Notes under the pieces: generated by a model | The model's database searches: none | Seen by the model: only the letters and a program-made list of their open reading frames with translations | What the model was told of the DNA's origin: nothing | NCBI GenBank assembly: GCA_022826865.1 | Contig: JAJDUC010000013.1 | Location: forward strand, 1 to 34,772 | DNA: 34,772 nucleotides | Direction: 5' to 3' | Origin: Anaerolineae bacterium | GTDB lineage: Bacteria > Chloroflexota > Anaerolineae > Aggregatilineales > Phototrophicaceae | In this document: in pieces, positions 7,714 through 16,143 of the stretch | How positions within the stretch are numbered: position 1 is the first letter of the stretch | Layout of the letters: every line of letters begins with the position of its first letter | Position numbers and translations under genes: made by a program

Positions 7714-8895
7714 ATGAAAATCACAGGAATACGCACGATTCTCTTCGAGCATCAGATGGCGCGGCCGATCGGCGACGCCAACAATCCGCGCGGACGCGTT
7801 CAGTATGCTGCGCTGGCGGTCTTCCTGGATAGCGACGCTGGATTGACCGGTGTGTCCCTGGGCAATCCCGGGGAGGCAGGCGCTATCCAGGCCATGGCGG
7901 AGAATCTGCTAGTCGGGCGTGATCCGCGCGGCGTCGTCGGCTTATGGCAGCGCATGGCCGATTTCGCTTTCAAAGGCGGAAACCGCGGCGCCGTCACCGA
8001 TGTCATCGGCACACTGGATGTGGCGCTGTGGGATCTCAAAGCCAAGGCGAATGACGAACCGCTTTGGAAGACGCTTGGCGCCTCGAGCCGCGCCGTCAAA
8101 GCTTATGCCAGCGGCATTGACCTCTGCCTGAGCGATGAAGAGATCCGCGCCTTCTACCAAGGGCAGGCGGCGCGCGGCATCTGCATCGGCAAGCTCAAGG
8201 TCGGCCTGGATCGGGAAGGCGATCTGCGCCGCATCGGCATCATGCGCGAGGCCCTGGCGACATCCGGGCGCGAGCCGATCCTGCTGGTTGATTCCAATGA
8301 ATATTGGTCGCCCAAACAGGCGATCCAACATGTCCGCTATTTCGAGCGCCATCACGAGATCTTCTGGGCGGAAGAACCGGCGCGACGTTGGGATTACACT
8401 GGCTTGCGCCAGGTTTCGCAGGCGGTCAACGCGGCAGTCGCCACCGGTGAAAACCTCGATGACGCGGCCGACTTCCGCGCTTTGATCGCGCATCAAGCCG
8501 CCGACATCTTGCAGATCGGCGTCGGCACGGGCGGCATCACCGGCGCCATGCGCGTCGCTCAGATGGCGGACGGCTTCGACCTTCCAGTTTCGGTGATGAA
8601 TTGCCCGGGCAATTTCATGGCGCATTTCGCCGCCGTGCTGCCGAATCACATCTGGATGGAAGTGGTGGACGCCGGCCAGGACCGGATGTTCAATCACGAC
8701 AGCCGTATTGAGGACGGTTACATTATTCTGGGCGATCGGCCCGGGGTTGGCATTGAGTTCGACCTGGACGCGCTGGAGCGGCATCGCGTGCCGGCGCGCT
8801 CGGCGGGAGCGGCGCCCAGCCCCTGGGGACGGCGGCGCGGCGGCAGCTTGCATATCGTCGCCGATGGCGAGCCGGATGAGGTGGGGCAGGAGTAG
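7714..8895 (+). CDS. Enolase-superfamily enzyme (mandelate racemase/muconate lactonizing type)
   Basis: A 393-residue Mg2+-dependent enzyme that abstracts the proton alpha to a carboxylate, typically a sugar-acid dehydratase or racemase. The barrel shows the K160-L-K162 base motif, and metal ligands D193 (LVDSNEYW), E220 (WAEEP) and E246 (ATGEN). At the place where mandelate racemase has its catalytic histidine, this protein reads VMNCPGNFMAH, aligning asparagine to that histidine, so the chemistry may rely on the lysine side alone. ATG 7714 (MKITGIRT) is the natural family start; a longer frame back to 7657 begins inside the IS end and is an artefact. The IS lies 42 bases upstream and may have separated this gene from its original promoter or operon. 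The last ~25 residues are low-complexity and rich in Arg/Ala/Gly. Substrate is unknown. Confidence 0.88.
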   Translation: MKITGIRTILFEHQMARPIGDANNPRGRVQYAALAVFLDSDAGLTGVSLGNPGEAGAIQAMAENLLVGRDPRGVVGLWQRMADFAFKGGNRGAVTDVIGTLDVALWDLKAKANDEPLWKTLGASSRAVKAYASGIDLCLSDEEIRAFYQGQAARGICIGKLKVGLDREGDLRRIGIMREALATSGREPILLVDSNEYWSPKQAIQHVRYFERHHEIFWAEEPARRWDYTGLRQVSQAVNAAVATGENLDDAADFRALIAHQAADILQIGVGTGGITGAMRVAQMADGFDLPVSVMNCPGNFMAHFAAVLPNHIWMEVVDAGQDRMFNHDSRIEDGYIILGDRPGVGIEFDLDALERHRVPARSAGAAPSPWGRRRGGSLHIVADGEPDEVGQE

Positions 8896-8897
8896 GA

Positions 8898-9113
8898 TTC
8901 ACCACAGAGACACAGAAGTAACCGCAAGTAAGTCGTGCAAAATCTGACGGGAGTTTTGAAGCAAGTGTGGGCGAGCCAAGGGTCGCCCGTACACCGAGTC
9001 TCTTATGCCGTAGGGGCGAGCCTTGGCTCGCCCGCATGTATGTCGCGAAAGACGACGCGCTTTTTTTAATTAATTACTTGCGTTTACTGAGGACGCAGAG
9101 AAATAGATGAGAG
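8898..9113. repeat. Intergenic repeat cluster: dispersed TTCACCACAGAG repeat split by a 172-bp element
   Basis: TTCACCACAGAGACACAG begins at 8898, and GAGGACGCAGAG follows at 9089-9100. The 172 bases between them (8917-9088) are bounded by a 15-base inverted repeat (8917-8931 and 9074-9088, one mismatch). Inside are two GGGCGAGCC palindromes: 8969-8988 (GGGCGA/TCGCCC) and 9014-9033 (perfect 9-bp arms around TT). No gene is present. The arrangement suggests one mobile or palindromic repeat inserted in another. The methyltransferase gene on the minus strand ends directly next to it. Confidence 0.6.
8917..9088. mobile_element. MITE-like non-coding element with 15-bp inverted ends
   Basis: The ends are AGTAACCGCAAGTAA (8917-8931) and TTACTTGCGTTTACT (9074-9088), complementary except for one base. 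It encodes no protein and holds two hairpins of the GGGCGAGCC family. No clear target duplication is seen, so mobility is an inference. Confidence 0.4.
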
Positions 9114-10865
9114 CTAAATCAAATCTTTCTGCGCCTTCCCATCATTCGACCTATGCCGCGCGGCCTGCTTGAAGGTCCCATGCTGCGGCGGCATATCGAC
9201 GCCATCCCCGCCCAGCAGATCGCGAATCGACAAGATCTGCAGCTTGCGATACTGCTTCTGCCAAAATGGCGATTCATAATAGCCGGCCGTCAGCGCCTCT
9301 TTGATCATCGGCTGCGTCGGCAACTCCAATGTGATGAAGACGCCGATTGTCGCTTTCTCCCGCTCGACCGTCCAGTTCAGATCGCGGATGTCCTTGGCGC
9401 TCACTTTGCCTGACTTGACCTGGACGATGACCTTGCGCGCTTTCGCTTTTCCCTTGTCGTCCCTCTCGAAGAAGTTGATAACGCCGTCAATGCCTCTGTC
9501 CGCGCCCTTTTTACCGCGCCTGCTGCCAGCCTGCCCGCCGACCGGTTTCGCCCCGACCAGCGACAGCGCCCACCATTCAAATTGATAGCGCCCTTCATTG
9601 GCGGAATCGGTCGCCAGTTCCCGCGCGCCCGCTTCCGTCGTCGGCTCGCCGATAACCTCGTAGTCTTGGCCCGAAACCAACTCAAACATATTTTGCAAGC
9701 GATACTTCTGCAGGGCGATACTGAGGTGTGTGATGTCGATGCCGATCCACTTGCGCCCTCGCTTGTGCGCGGCCGCGATGGCCGTGCCGCAGCCGCAGAA
9801 GGGATCCAGCACGACATCGTTCTCGTTGGACGATGCGCGGATGATGCGTTCCAGTAGGGCTTCGGGTTTCTGTGTTTGATATCCTAGTTTCTCTTTTGCG
9901 TGCGATGCTACAGGCTTTATGTCTGACCAGATGTCCCCTGCGATTCTTCCTCGCGCGTCTTCAAGATATCGCTTTAGCCTCGGTTGGCCATTCGCCTTTG
10001 CAGGCCAATGAATCATTCCCAGTTCATCAAGAAGATCTAGTTTTGAATGGATTCCCAACTTGTCCCAGGCTTCTTCGACAGGCAACTTCTCGTGTAACCA
10101 ATTGGGAAACCTTGAATATCCGGGCAGGGCCCATGCACGGCCTGAACTTGGTGAGCGACCGCGCCACGGCTGATATGCTTCCGCGCCGCCCGCCTTGCCG
10201 CCGGTAATTGCATCCGCACTATATTGTCCTTTCTCGTCGCTGTACCTGAACCCTGTTCGCTTATATTCTTCATCGTAGTCCATATATGTGACATTCCAGC
10301 ACCATTCAGAGCTGCGACTGTACATAAGTACTATGTCGTGGATAGCGGACCATTGTTTCGCACTCAAGTCATGCGCAGAAGTGCGCTTCCAAACAACTTC
10401 GTTCCGAAAATTCTCGACGCCAAATATCGCGTCCAGCACAATCTTCAGATAATGACTCGCCGTCGGGTCGCAGTGCAGATACAAGCTGCCGGTCGACTTC
10501 AAGACCCGGCGCAGTTCGACAAGCCGCGCCGTCATCATCACCAGATAAGCCATCATCTGGTTGCGGTCGATCAGGTTCAGCAGCGCTTCAATCGCCGTGC
10601 TGACTTTCTCCGGCGCGTCGGTGATCAGGTCGCGGTAGGTTTCCTCGGCGGTTTCGCCCCAATGCCAGGTATCCTCAAAGGCGGTGATCTGCGCCTGGCT
10701 GTCGGCGCCGCTCTCGGCTTTGAAGAGCACGTTGTAATTGCGATTGCTGTTGAAGGGCGGGTCAAGGTAGATGAGGTCGACGCACTCATCCGGGAAATAT
10801 TCGCGGCTGCGCAAGATGTCGAGATTGTCGCCGTAGTAGAGCCGGTTTTTCATGTTCAGCTTCAT
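9114..10865 (-). CDS. DNA adenine/cytosine-N4 methyltransferase fused to an Mrr-like PD-(D/E)XK domain
   Basis: A 583-residue protein. Residues ~1-400 form a beta-class amino-methyltransferase: catalytic motif IV DPPF at 35-38 comes before the AdoMet-binding motif I (LDPFCGCGT, from residue ~354), and TQKPEALLERII is the typical motif X region. Residues ~420-570 contain D460 (GIDGVINF) and Q482-V-K484 (VIVQVKSG), the D...(E/Q)xK core of Mrr-type nucleases, then a Trp/Arg-rich stretch. One polypeptide may therefore both methylate and cut, or the C-terminal domain may bind modified DNA. No separate restriction or specificity gene is adjacent. The start at ATG 10865 is uncertain, with a second ATG at 10853; TATACT-like -10 sequence lies about 30 bases upstream. 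Inverted copies of a dispersed repeat flank the gene. The recognition site is not predictable. Confidence 0.88.
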   Translation of the reverse strand: MKLNMKNRLYYGDNLDILRSREYFPDECVDLIYLDPPFNSNRNYNVLFKAESGADSQAQITAFEDTWHWGETAEETYRDLITDAPEKVSTAIEALLNLIDRNQMMAYLVMMTARLVELRRVLKSTGSLYLHCDPTASHYLKIVLDAIFGVENFRNEVVWKRTSAHDLSAKQWSAIHDIVLMYSRSSEWCWNVTYMDYDEEYKRTGFRYSDEKGQYSADAITGGKAGGAEAYQPWRGRSPSSGRAWALPGYSRFPNWLHEKLPVEEAWDKLGIHSKLDLLDELGMIHWPAKANGQPRLKRYLEDARGRIAGDIWSDIKPVASHAKEKLGYQTQKPEALLERIIRASSNENDVVLDPFCGCGTAIAAAHKRGRKWIGIDITHLSIALQKYRLQNMFELVSGQDYEVIGEPTTEAGARELATDSANEGRYQFEWWALSLVGAKPVGGQAGSRRGKKGADRGIDGVINFFERDDKGKAKARKVIVQVKSGKVSAKDIRDLNWTVEREKATIGVFITLELPTQPMIKEALTAGYYESPFWQKQYRKLQILSIRDLLGGDGVDMPPQHGTFKQAARHRSNDGKAQKDLI

Positions 10866-10929
10866 GCTTTAAAGTTTGTGCGCGCCTAGTATAGCATAGT
10901 GGCTCTCTTGAAGATTCTGCCACTACTCA

Positions 10930-10966
10930 AGAAACTCTGCGCCCTCTTTGCCTCTGTGGTGAAATA
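10930..10966. repeat. Inverted copy of the TTCACCACAGAG repeat
   Basis: Read on the minus strand this segment gives TTTCACCACAGAGGCAAA followed by GAGGGCGCAGAG, matching the copy at 8898-8915 plus 9089-9100 in the opposite direction. Together the two copies bracket the methyltransferase gene. Confidence 0.65.
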
Positions 10967-11021
10967 ATCCTGTGGTAAAACTGAACCATCGCGACACCCA
11001 CAACCACCAGGAGCAACCATC

Positions 11022-12659
11022 TTGCCCATCAAAACCGGCGGCGAAGCCATCGTCGAAGCCCTCATCGCCCACAAGGTCGACACGCTCTTCGGCCTGCCCG
11101 GCATCCAGAACGACTGGCTCTACAACGCCCTTTTCGATAACCGCGACCGCATCAGCGTCATCCATACGCGTCACGAACAGGGCGTCGCCTACATGGCCCT
11201 CGGTTATGCCCTGGCCACTGGCGAGCCCGGCGTCTTCAATGTCGTGCCCGGTCCCGGCTTGCTCAACGCGACAGCCGGCTTGGCGACCGCTTATGGGCTA
11301 AACGCCGGCGTCGTCTGCCTGTCCGGCCAAATCCACAGCGCCCGCATCGGCAAGGGCATGGGCGACCTGCACGAGATCCCCGAGCAAAGCGCGCTCCTGC
11401 GCGGCTTGACCAAGTGGAGCGATATTGTGCGGCATCCCTCCGAAGCCGGGCACAAGCTGGCGGAGGCTTTCTTCCAGTTGCGCTCTGGGCGTCCGCGCCC
11501 GGTCGCGCTGGAAGCGCCGCCCGATATCCTCAAAAGACGGACTGAAGTGCCGCCGACACCGCTGCCGCGCGCGCCATTTGCGCCGCCCGTCGACGCAGGC
11601 GCGGTGGAAGCGGCGGGCAAGTGGCTGGGCGAAGCGAAGCGACCGATGATCTTCGTCGGCGGCGGCGCCCAAGGCGCCAGCGCCGAGGTCGGGCAGCTCG
11701 CCGAGATGCTGCAGGCGCCGGTTGTCGCCTATCGCACCGGTCACGGCGTGCTCGACAGCCGGCATCCGCTCAGCTTGAAAAATGCGGAGGCGCACAGCTG
11801 CTACAAAACGACCGACGCCGTTCTCGCCATCGGCAGCCACATGCGCGTCCCGCTCGAGCGTTGGGGACGCGACAATCAGATGAAGATCATCCGCATAGAT
11901 GTGGATTACGCCGCGATGAGTGTGATTCAGCGGCCTGACTTGCCCATTGTGGCGCGGGCGGAAGACGCTCTGCCGCCCTTGTTGGAGGCCGTGGACAGAC
12001 ACAACCGCGCCCGCGAATCGCGCGCGGACGAAATGGGGGCGCTGAAAGCGGATTGGGCCGCGGCCAGCGCCTACCTCGAACCCCAAAACACCTACCTAAG
12101 AATCATGCGCGAGGAGCTGGGTGAGGACGGCATCTTCGTTGATGAGCTCACCCAGGTCGGCTACGCGGCTCGTTTCAATTTCCCGGTCTATCACCCGCGC
12201 ACGTATATCACCAGCGGCTATCAAGGCACGCTCGGCTTCGGCTTCCCGACCGCCCTGGGCGCCAAAGTGGCGCGGCCCGACCTGCCCGTGCTTTCAATTG
12301 CCGGCGATGGCGGCTTCATGTTCTCTGTGGCCGAGCTAGCCACCGCCGTTCAGCACAGAATCCCGCTAGTGACGATCATCTTCAACAACGACGCCTATGG
12401 CAATGTGCGCACCATGCAGATTCGCGATTATGATGAACGCGTTATCGCCAGCGACTTGCTCAATCCGGACTTCCTCAAATTGGGCCAATCCTTCGGGGCA
12501 AACGCCTTCCGCGCCGAGGACGAACGGGGATTGCGCGAGGCGCTGCGCTATGGCTTCGCAAGCGATTTGCCGACTATCATTGAAGTGCCCATCGGCGAAA
12601 CCCCGAGCCTGGACCGTCTGCGCGATCAAGGGCGCATTCGCCCGCCGCGAAAAACATAA
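11022..12659 (+). CDS. Thiamine-diphosphate-dependent enzyme (acetolactate synthase/benzoylformate decarboxylase-like)
   Basis: A 545-residue ThDP enzyme with the usual Pyr, central and PP domains. The catalytic glutamate is E52 (TRHEQG), and the ThDP/Mg2+ motif runs from G428-D-G through N455-N456 (GDGG...FNNDAYGN). Members decarboxylate 2-oxo acids or join aldehydes. The start is TTG 11022, supported by AGGAG eight bases upstream and by the standard N-terminus (GGEAIVEALIAHKVDTLFGLPG). No acetolactate synthase small subunit is adjacent, so a biosynthetic valine/isoleucine role is unlikely; a catabolic role is more probable. The next gene starts 8 bases after its stop, implying co-transcription with a P-loop protein. 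Substrate is open. Confidence 0.9.
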   Translation: MPIKTGGEAIVEALIAHKVDTLFGLPGIQNDWLYNALFDNRDRISVIHTRHEQGVAYMALGYALATGEPGVFNVVPGPGLLNATAGLATAYGLNAGVVCLSGQIHSARIGKGMGDLHEIPEQSALLRGLTKWSDIVRHPSEAGHKLAEAFFQLRSGRPRPVALEAPPDILKRRTEVPPTPLPRAPFAPPVDAGAVEAAGKWLGEAKRPMIFVGGGAQGASAEVGQLAEMLQAPVVAYRTGHGVLDSRHPLSLKNAEAHSCYKTTDAVLAIGSHMRVPLERWGRDNQMKIIRIDVDYAAMSVIQRPDLPIVARAEDALPPLLEAVDRHNRARESRADEMGALKADWAAASAYLEPQNTYLRIMREELGEDGIFVDELTQVGYAARFNFPVYHPRTYITSGYQGTLGFGFPTALGAKVARPDLPVLSIAGDGGFMFSVAELATAVQHRIPLVTIIFNNDAYGNVRTMQIRDYDERVIASDLLNPDFLKLGQSFGANAFRAEDERGLREALRYGFASDLPTIIEVPIGETPSLDRLRDQGRIRPPRKT

Positions 12660-12667
12660 AAGCGCCG

Positions 12668-13513
12668 ATGTCGCAGCTGATTCTGCCGCCCGATTCCGCC
12701 ATTTATCATTCCTTTGGCGAGCTCATCAAGGACGCCGATATGGTCTTCTTCGCCGGCTTGCCCGGCGTTGGCAAGAGCCTGCTGCTGGGGCAACTGGCGC
12801 TGATGGCCGCGGAAGCCGGGCGCCCGCTTCAACTGCTGCAATGGGATGTGGCGCGCCTGCCTTTTGAGACCGGGCGCTACCCTCTGCAAGACGGCGTCAC
12901 GCATCCGATGGTGATCCGCGCGACCGGCGTTTGGCTGCGGGGCGCGCTCCTGGAATGGTCTTCGCGCGGCCGGCCGACGGGCGCGATGCTTATCGGCGAG
13001 GCGCCCCTGGTCGGCGGGCGTCTGTTGGAAATCGCCCGGCCGCTGCCGGATGAAGCGGAGACTCTGCTGCGCGATCGGCGGACGCAATTTCTCGTCCCGA
13101 CGCCGTCTCAATCGCTGCGCGCATTGATCGAGTCCAAACGCGAAGAATCCATCGCCGCGCCACAGCACGAACATGAAGCGCATGACGCGCCGCCCGCTGT
13201 GCTGCGGGCGTCTTGGCAGGCGGTCTTCCAAGTTGCCTTGGAGCTCGGCTTGGCGAAGGATGATGGCGCCGAACGCCGCTATTCGCCCGAAATATACGCC
13301 GCTGTTTATCGCCATCTGCTGCGGCATCGCAACGTCCGCGTCTTGAAGATTGATGAGGCCTTACAGCCGAGGGGCTCCGTCTATGACTTCAGCGAAGGCT
13401 TGCCCAACTTGCGGGCGACCGCGGCTCAAGCTGCGGCCACATTCGCCCGTTTGGAAGGGGAGCATTCGGTGGCCGAAGTCGTCGCCGCGGCCGAGCGTTG
13501 GTACGTATTCTAG
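12668..13513 (+). CDS. Unidentified P-loop NTP-binding protein
   Basis: A 281-residue protein I do not recognise as a named family. It has a clear Walker A motif G30-LPGVG-K36-S37 after the hydrophobic strand MVFFA. A possible Walker B-like strand is GAMLIGEAPLVGG, where an acidic residue follows four hydrophobics. A segment with RDRRTQF followed by a VPTPSQSLRALIE stretch resembles the lid/substrate part of small-molecule kinases. A histidine/glutamate-rich linker (around residues 160-175) divides it from a helical C-terminal region. It starts 8 bases after the ThDP enzyme gene and ends 12 bases before the convergent RidA-like gene. It could be a metabolite kinase serving the same pathway or a small regulatory ATPase; the sequence does not decide. 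Confidence 0.8.
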   Translation: MSQLILPPDSAIYHSFGELIKDADMVFFAGLPGVGKSLLLGQLALMAAEAGRPLQLLQWDVARLPFETGRYPLQDGVTHPMVIRATGVWLRGALLEWSSRGRPTGAMLIGEAPLVGGRLLEIARPLPDEAETLLRDRRTQFLVPTPSQSLRALIESKREESIAAPQHEHEAHDAPPAVLRASWQAVFQVALELGLAKDDGAERRYSPEIYAAVYRHLLRHRNVRVLKIDEALQPRGSVYDFSEGLPNLRATAAQAAATFARLEGEHSVAEVVAAAERWYVF

Positions 13514-13525
13514 ACAATCCCCCGA

Positions 13526-13945
13526 TCAGGCGCGCTCGTCCGGGATCACGGCGAAGACATCAATTTCGAAATCGGCATAGGGCTTGCCCAGCGCCTTGAC
13601 CACGACGCCGGTGGAGCAAGGATAGACATCGGGCATGTGACGGGCCAAAACCGGATAGACCAGATCGCGATACGCGGCGTCGGTAACGTATGTTGTGATT
13701 TTACAGATGTCCTCCATCCGCGCCCCGGCCGCCTCCAGAATGATTTTGACATTATTCATGGCATTATCGGCTTGCGCAGCCGGATCGCCCTCGCCGATGA
13801 AACCGCTGCTATCCATTGTCAAGCCCGTCTGTCCCTCGACGAAGACCATGTTGCCCGCCCGCACCGCCTTGCTTGTGCGATAGTCAATATCCGGAAAGAT
13901 ACCGCCGCCCTTGCTGGTTTTGGTGAGGATCCGTTGATGAGCCAT
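13526..13945 (-). CDS. RidA/YjgF-family protein lacking the catalytic arginine
   Basis: A 139-residue member of the RidA (YjgF/YER057c/UK114) family, trimeric proteins whose archetype hydrolyses reactive enamine/imine intermediates. The fold markers GNMVFVEGQTG, AGARMEDICKITTYVTD and the terminal FEIDVFAVIP are present. In RidA the substrate carboxylate is bound by the Arg of PARS; here the equivalent place reads PCSTGVV, with no arginine. It therefore looks like one of the Rid subfamilies without classical imine deaminase activity. AGGAG lies about seven bases upstream of the ATG at 13945. It converges with the P-loop gene and diverges from the Gfo/Idh/MocA gene at 14086. Role is unknown; a metabolite-binding or ring-opening function is possible. 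Confidence 0.9.
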   Translation of the reverse strand: MAHQRILTKTSKGGGIFPDIDYRTSKAVRAGNMVFVEGQTGLTMDSSGFIGEGDPAAQADNAMNNVKIILEAAGARMEDICKITTYVTDAAYRDLVYPVLARHMPDVYPCSTGVVVKALGKPYADFEIDVFAVIPDERA

Positions 13946-14019
13946 TCTACGCTCCTGTCTTCTTCGCTTTCGGTTGAATGCACTGTAACATGCCCGCGCG
14001 CTCGGGCGCTAACCGCGGG

Positions 14020-14050
14020 TTGCGCCCTTCGCATCAGAATCAGTTAGAAT
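14020..14050 (+). promoter_or_regulatory. Predicted promoter for the 14086 oxidoreductase
   Basis: TTGCGC (14020-14025) and TAGAAT (14045-14050) are 19 bases apart, 35 bases before the ATG. Weak pattern evidence in the divergent intergenic region. Confidence 0.35.
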
Positions 14051-14085
14051 GATGCGCGTCTTTATATGCGGGTCAGGAATATTGG

Positions 14086-15402
14086 ATGAACCAGAGAAAG
14101 CGATACGTTATCGTCGGCGCCGGGTCGCGCGCCGGTATGTTCGTCGAGGCGACGACTGGCTCATTCGCCGACTATGCTGAACTGGTCGGCCTGTGCGACT
14201 TGAGTCATACGCGCATGAACTGGTACAACCGGGGTCTGCGGGACGCCGGCTTGCGCCCGGTCCCGACTTTTCACGCCCGGGACTTCGATCGCATGATTGC
14301 GGAAACCCGGCCGCATTGCGTGATTGTGACGACCATGGATGCCTGGCACCATCACTATATCGTCCGCGCCATGGAGTTGGGCTGCGATGTAATCAGCGAA
14401 AAGCCGTTGACGACAACGCTTGAACGGCTGCGCGCCATTGCCGCCGCGATCAAGCGCAGCGGCAAATCCCTGCGTGTCACCTTCAATTATCGCTACGCGC
14501 CGGCTTACGCGCGTTTCCGCCAATTGATCGCGGACGGAACGGTTGGGCGTCCGCTGGCAGTTGACTTCTCATGGCTGCTGGATACCAGCCACGGCGCGGA
14601 TTATTTCCGCCGCTGGCACCGCGAAAAGAAGAACAGCGGCGGCCTGCTGGTGCATAAGGCGACGCATCACTTCGACCTGGTCAATTGGTGGATTGATTCT
14701 GTTCCGCGGCAGGTCTTCGCCCTGGGCGATCTGCTATTCTACGGAAAAGACAACGCCGCCGCCCGCGGCGAGCACTACAGCTACAGCCGCTATACGGGCA
14801 GCGAAGCGGCGGTGGATGATCCCTTCGCCCTCTTTCTCGATCAAAGGGGGGCTTATCATGGGCTTTACCTGGATGCCGAGGCGGAAACCGGGTACATCCG
14901 CGACCGGAATGTCTTCGGCGAGCCGATTACGGCCGAAGACACGATGACCGTCACCGCTCGTTATGCCAACGGCGTCCTGCTGTCTTATTGTCTGGTCGCC
15001 TATGCGCCCTGGGAGGGATTGCGCGTGGCGGTGACCGGGACGCGCGGGCGGGTCGAGATGGATGTGACGGAAAATGTCACGCATCTGCAGGCGGACAGCG
15101 CATCAGCGGCGGCGAGCAAAGGCGCCTTCAAGCGGATTGAAATACGCGCTTTTCCGATGTTTGGCGAGCCCTACCGCGTAGAGGTTCCACGGGTCGAGGG
15201 CGGGCACGGCGGCGCGGACCCGCTGATGCTGGAGCAGATATTTTCGCCGGAGCCGGCGCCGGATCCACTGGGGCGGTCGGCATCGTTCCGGGATGGGGCG
15301 GCGTCTATCCTCGTGGGCATCGCGGCGAATATGTCGATTGAATCGGGCGAGCTGCTGGATGTGGGCGATTTGTTTGATTTGGCGGGCTCTGTGTGGAAAT
15401 AA
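14086..15402 (+). CDS. Gfo/Idh/MocA family oxidoreductase, long form
   Basis: A 438-residue NAD(P)-dependent oxidoreductase. The Rossmann start is [13 protein letters not shown], the family signature is SEKPLT with E105-K106-P107, and the substrate domain contains [13 protein letters not shown], the K-x4-H-x2-D catalytic pattern seen in sugar and glycoside-acting members. It is about 50 residues longer than the 1294-2457 protein and not closely similar to it beyond family motifs. Upstream lies the divergent RidA-like gene; downstream are nearly 200 bases without genes and then the predicted toxin-antitoxin pair, so it seems monocistronic. It probably oxidises a carbohydrate or deglycosylates through a keto intermediate; I cannot name the substrate. 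Confidence 0.9.
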   Translation: MNQRKRYVIVGAGSRAGMFVEATTGSFADYAELVGLCDLSHTRMNWYNRGLRDAGLRPVPTFHARDFDRMIAETRPHCVIVTTMDAWHHHYIVRAMELGCDVISEKPLTTTLERLRAIAAAIKRSGKSLRVTFNYRYAPAYARFRQLIADGTVGRPLAVDFSWLLDTSHGADYFRRWHREKKNSGGLLVHKATHHFDLVNWWIDSVPRQVFALGDLLFYGKDNAAARGEHYSYSRYTGSEAAVDDPFALFLDQRGAYHGLYLDAEAETGYIRDRNVFGEPITAEDTMTVTARYANGVLLSYCLVAYAPWEGLRVAVTGTRGRVEMDVTENVTHLQADSASAAASKGAFKRIEIRAFPMFGEPYRVEVPRVEGGHGGADPLMLEQIFSPEPAPDPLGRSASFRDGAASILVGIAANMSIESGELLDVGDLFDLAGSVWK

Positions 15403-15505
15403 TGCAGGCGGCGACCCGCCGAGCTGTCCTTTCAGATTTCTTGCCCGGTAAAATTGGCGGCGAAACGCGCTATGTAATTCTCAGTTCGGTCAAGCCTTGT
15501 CGCGC

Positions 15506-15561
15506 TTGTAGAACATAGATGCTACTTGCATATATGTATCTTGTGCAGCATGTGGTATATT
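15506..15561 (+). promoter_or_regulatory. AT-rich promoter/operator region of the toxin-antitoxin pair
   Basis: TTGTAG (15506-15511) is followed after 17 bases by CATATA (15529-15534), and TATATT lies at 15556-15561. The palindromic GCATATATG core is a candidate operator for autoregulation. Evidence is weak and rests only on base pattern and position. Confidence 0.3.
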
Positions 15562-15597
15562 TTGAACAGGGGCGCAATACATGTCAGGGAGCGCATC

Positions 15598-16128
15598 ATG
15601 AAACAGACAGAGGTCAGCAATAGCGAGATATTGCTGGCTATTATCGCGGCTGCTGATGGGAAAGAACTCAGTCGCGTCCATCTTCAGAAGGTTGCCTTTC
15701 TGCTGTCTGAGGAGTTTAAAGGCAGGTTGTCCGCGGATTTCTACAAATTTGACAAGTACGACTACGGTCCGTTTTGCATCGACATTTACCATGATACTGA
15801 GGTGCTCCACTACTGGGGCCGGATCCATATCAATCCGGGCGCGGAGCGTCGACATGACAGCTATTCTATTGCTGAGCCCTTCGACATTGCGGGACTTCCG
15901 ATTGATGACGACATCAAGACATACATCAAGGACACCGTTGCTTGGGTAGCTGGTATGTCGTTCGGCCAGCTTGTTCGCGCGATTTATCTGCGTTATCCCG
16001 AGTTCCTGGAAAGGAGCGTTTTCCCGTTCGATAAAGAACAGGCAATCCACGAAAGCTTCGAAAGAAGCTTGCAACAACTTCAAGATGGGCAAACTACTTT
16101 GGCCACAGACTTTATAGACGAGTTGTAG
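15598..16128 (+). CDS. Panacea/YwgA-like protein, probable antitoxin
   Basis: A 176-residue small protein. The segment HLQKVAFLL followed by FYKFDKYDYGPFCIDIYHD has the LQK(L/V)xFLL...F..Y(D)YGPF...(V/I)Y layout of the Panacea (DUF4065, SocA-like)/YwgA group. Panacea domains are known antitoxins that neutralise diverse partner toxins. ATG 15598 is chosen over a longer frame from 15526 because AGGGAG sits six bases ahead. The next gene, 15 bases downstream, looks like a RelE-type toxin, and the antitoxin-first order is the classical one. Codon use is visibly less GC-rich than the flanking metabolic genes, as expected for a mobile module. Family match is by eye and should be taken as probable. 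A phage-related regulator is the alternative. Confidence 0.6.
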   Translation: MKQTEVSNSEILLAIIAAADGKELSRVHLQKVAFLLSEEFKGRLSADFYKFDKYDYGPFCIDIYHDTEVLHYWGRIHINPGAERRHDSYSIAEPFDIAGLPIDDDIKTYIKDTVAWVAGMSFGQLVRAIYLRYPEFLERSVFPFDKEQAIHESFERSLQQLQDGQTTLATDFIDEL

Positions 16129-16143
16129 GTTGCGCGAGGCAGA

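Noticed and set aside
15526..15597. Longer start for the probable antitoxin
   Set aside because: The extra 24 residues overlap the AT-rich promoter-like region, and AGGGAG favours ATG 15598.
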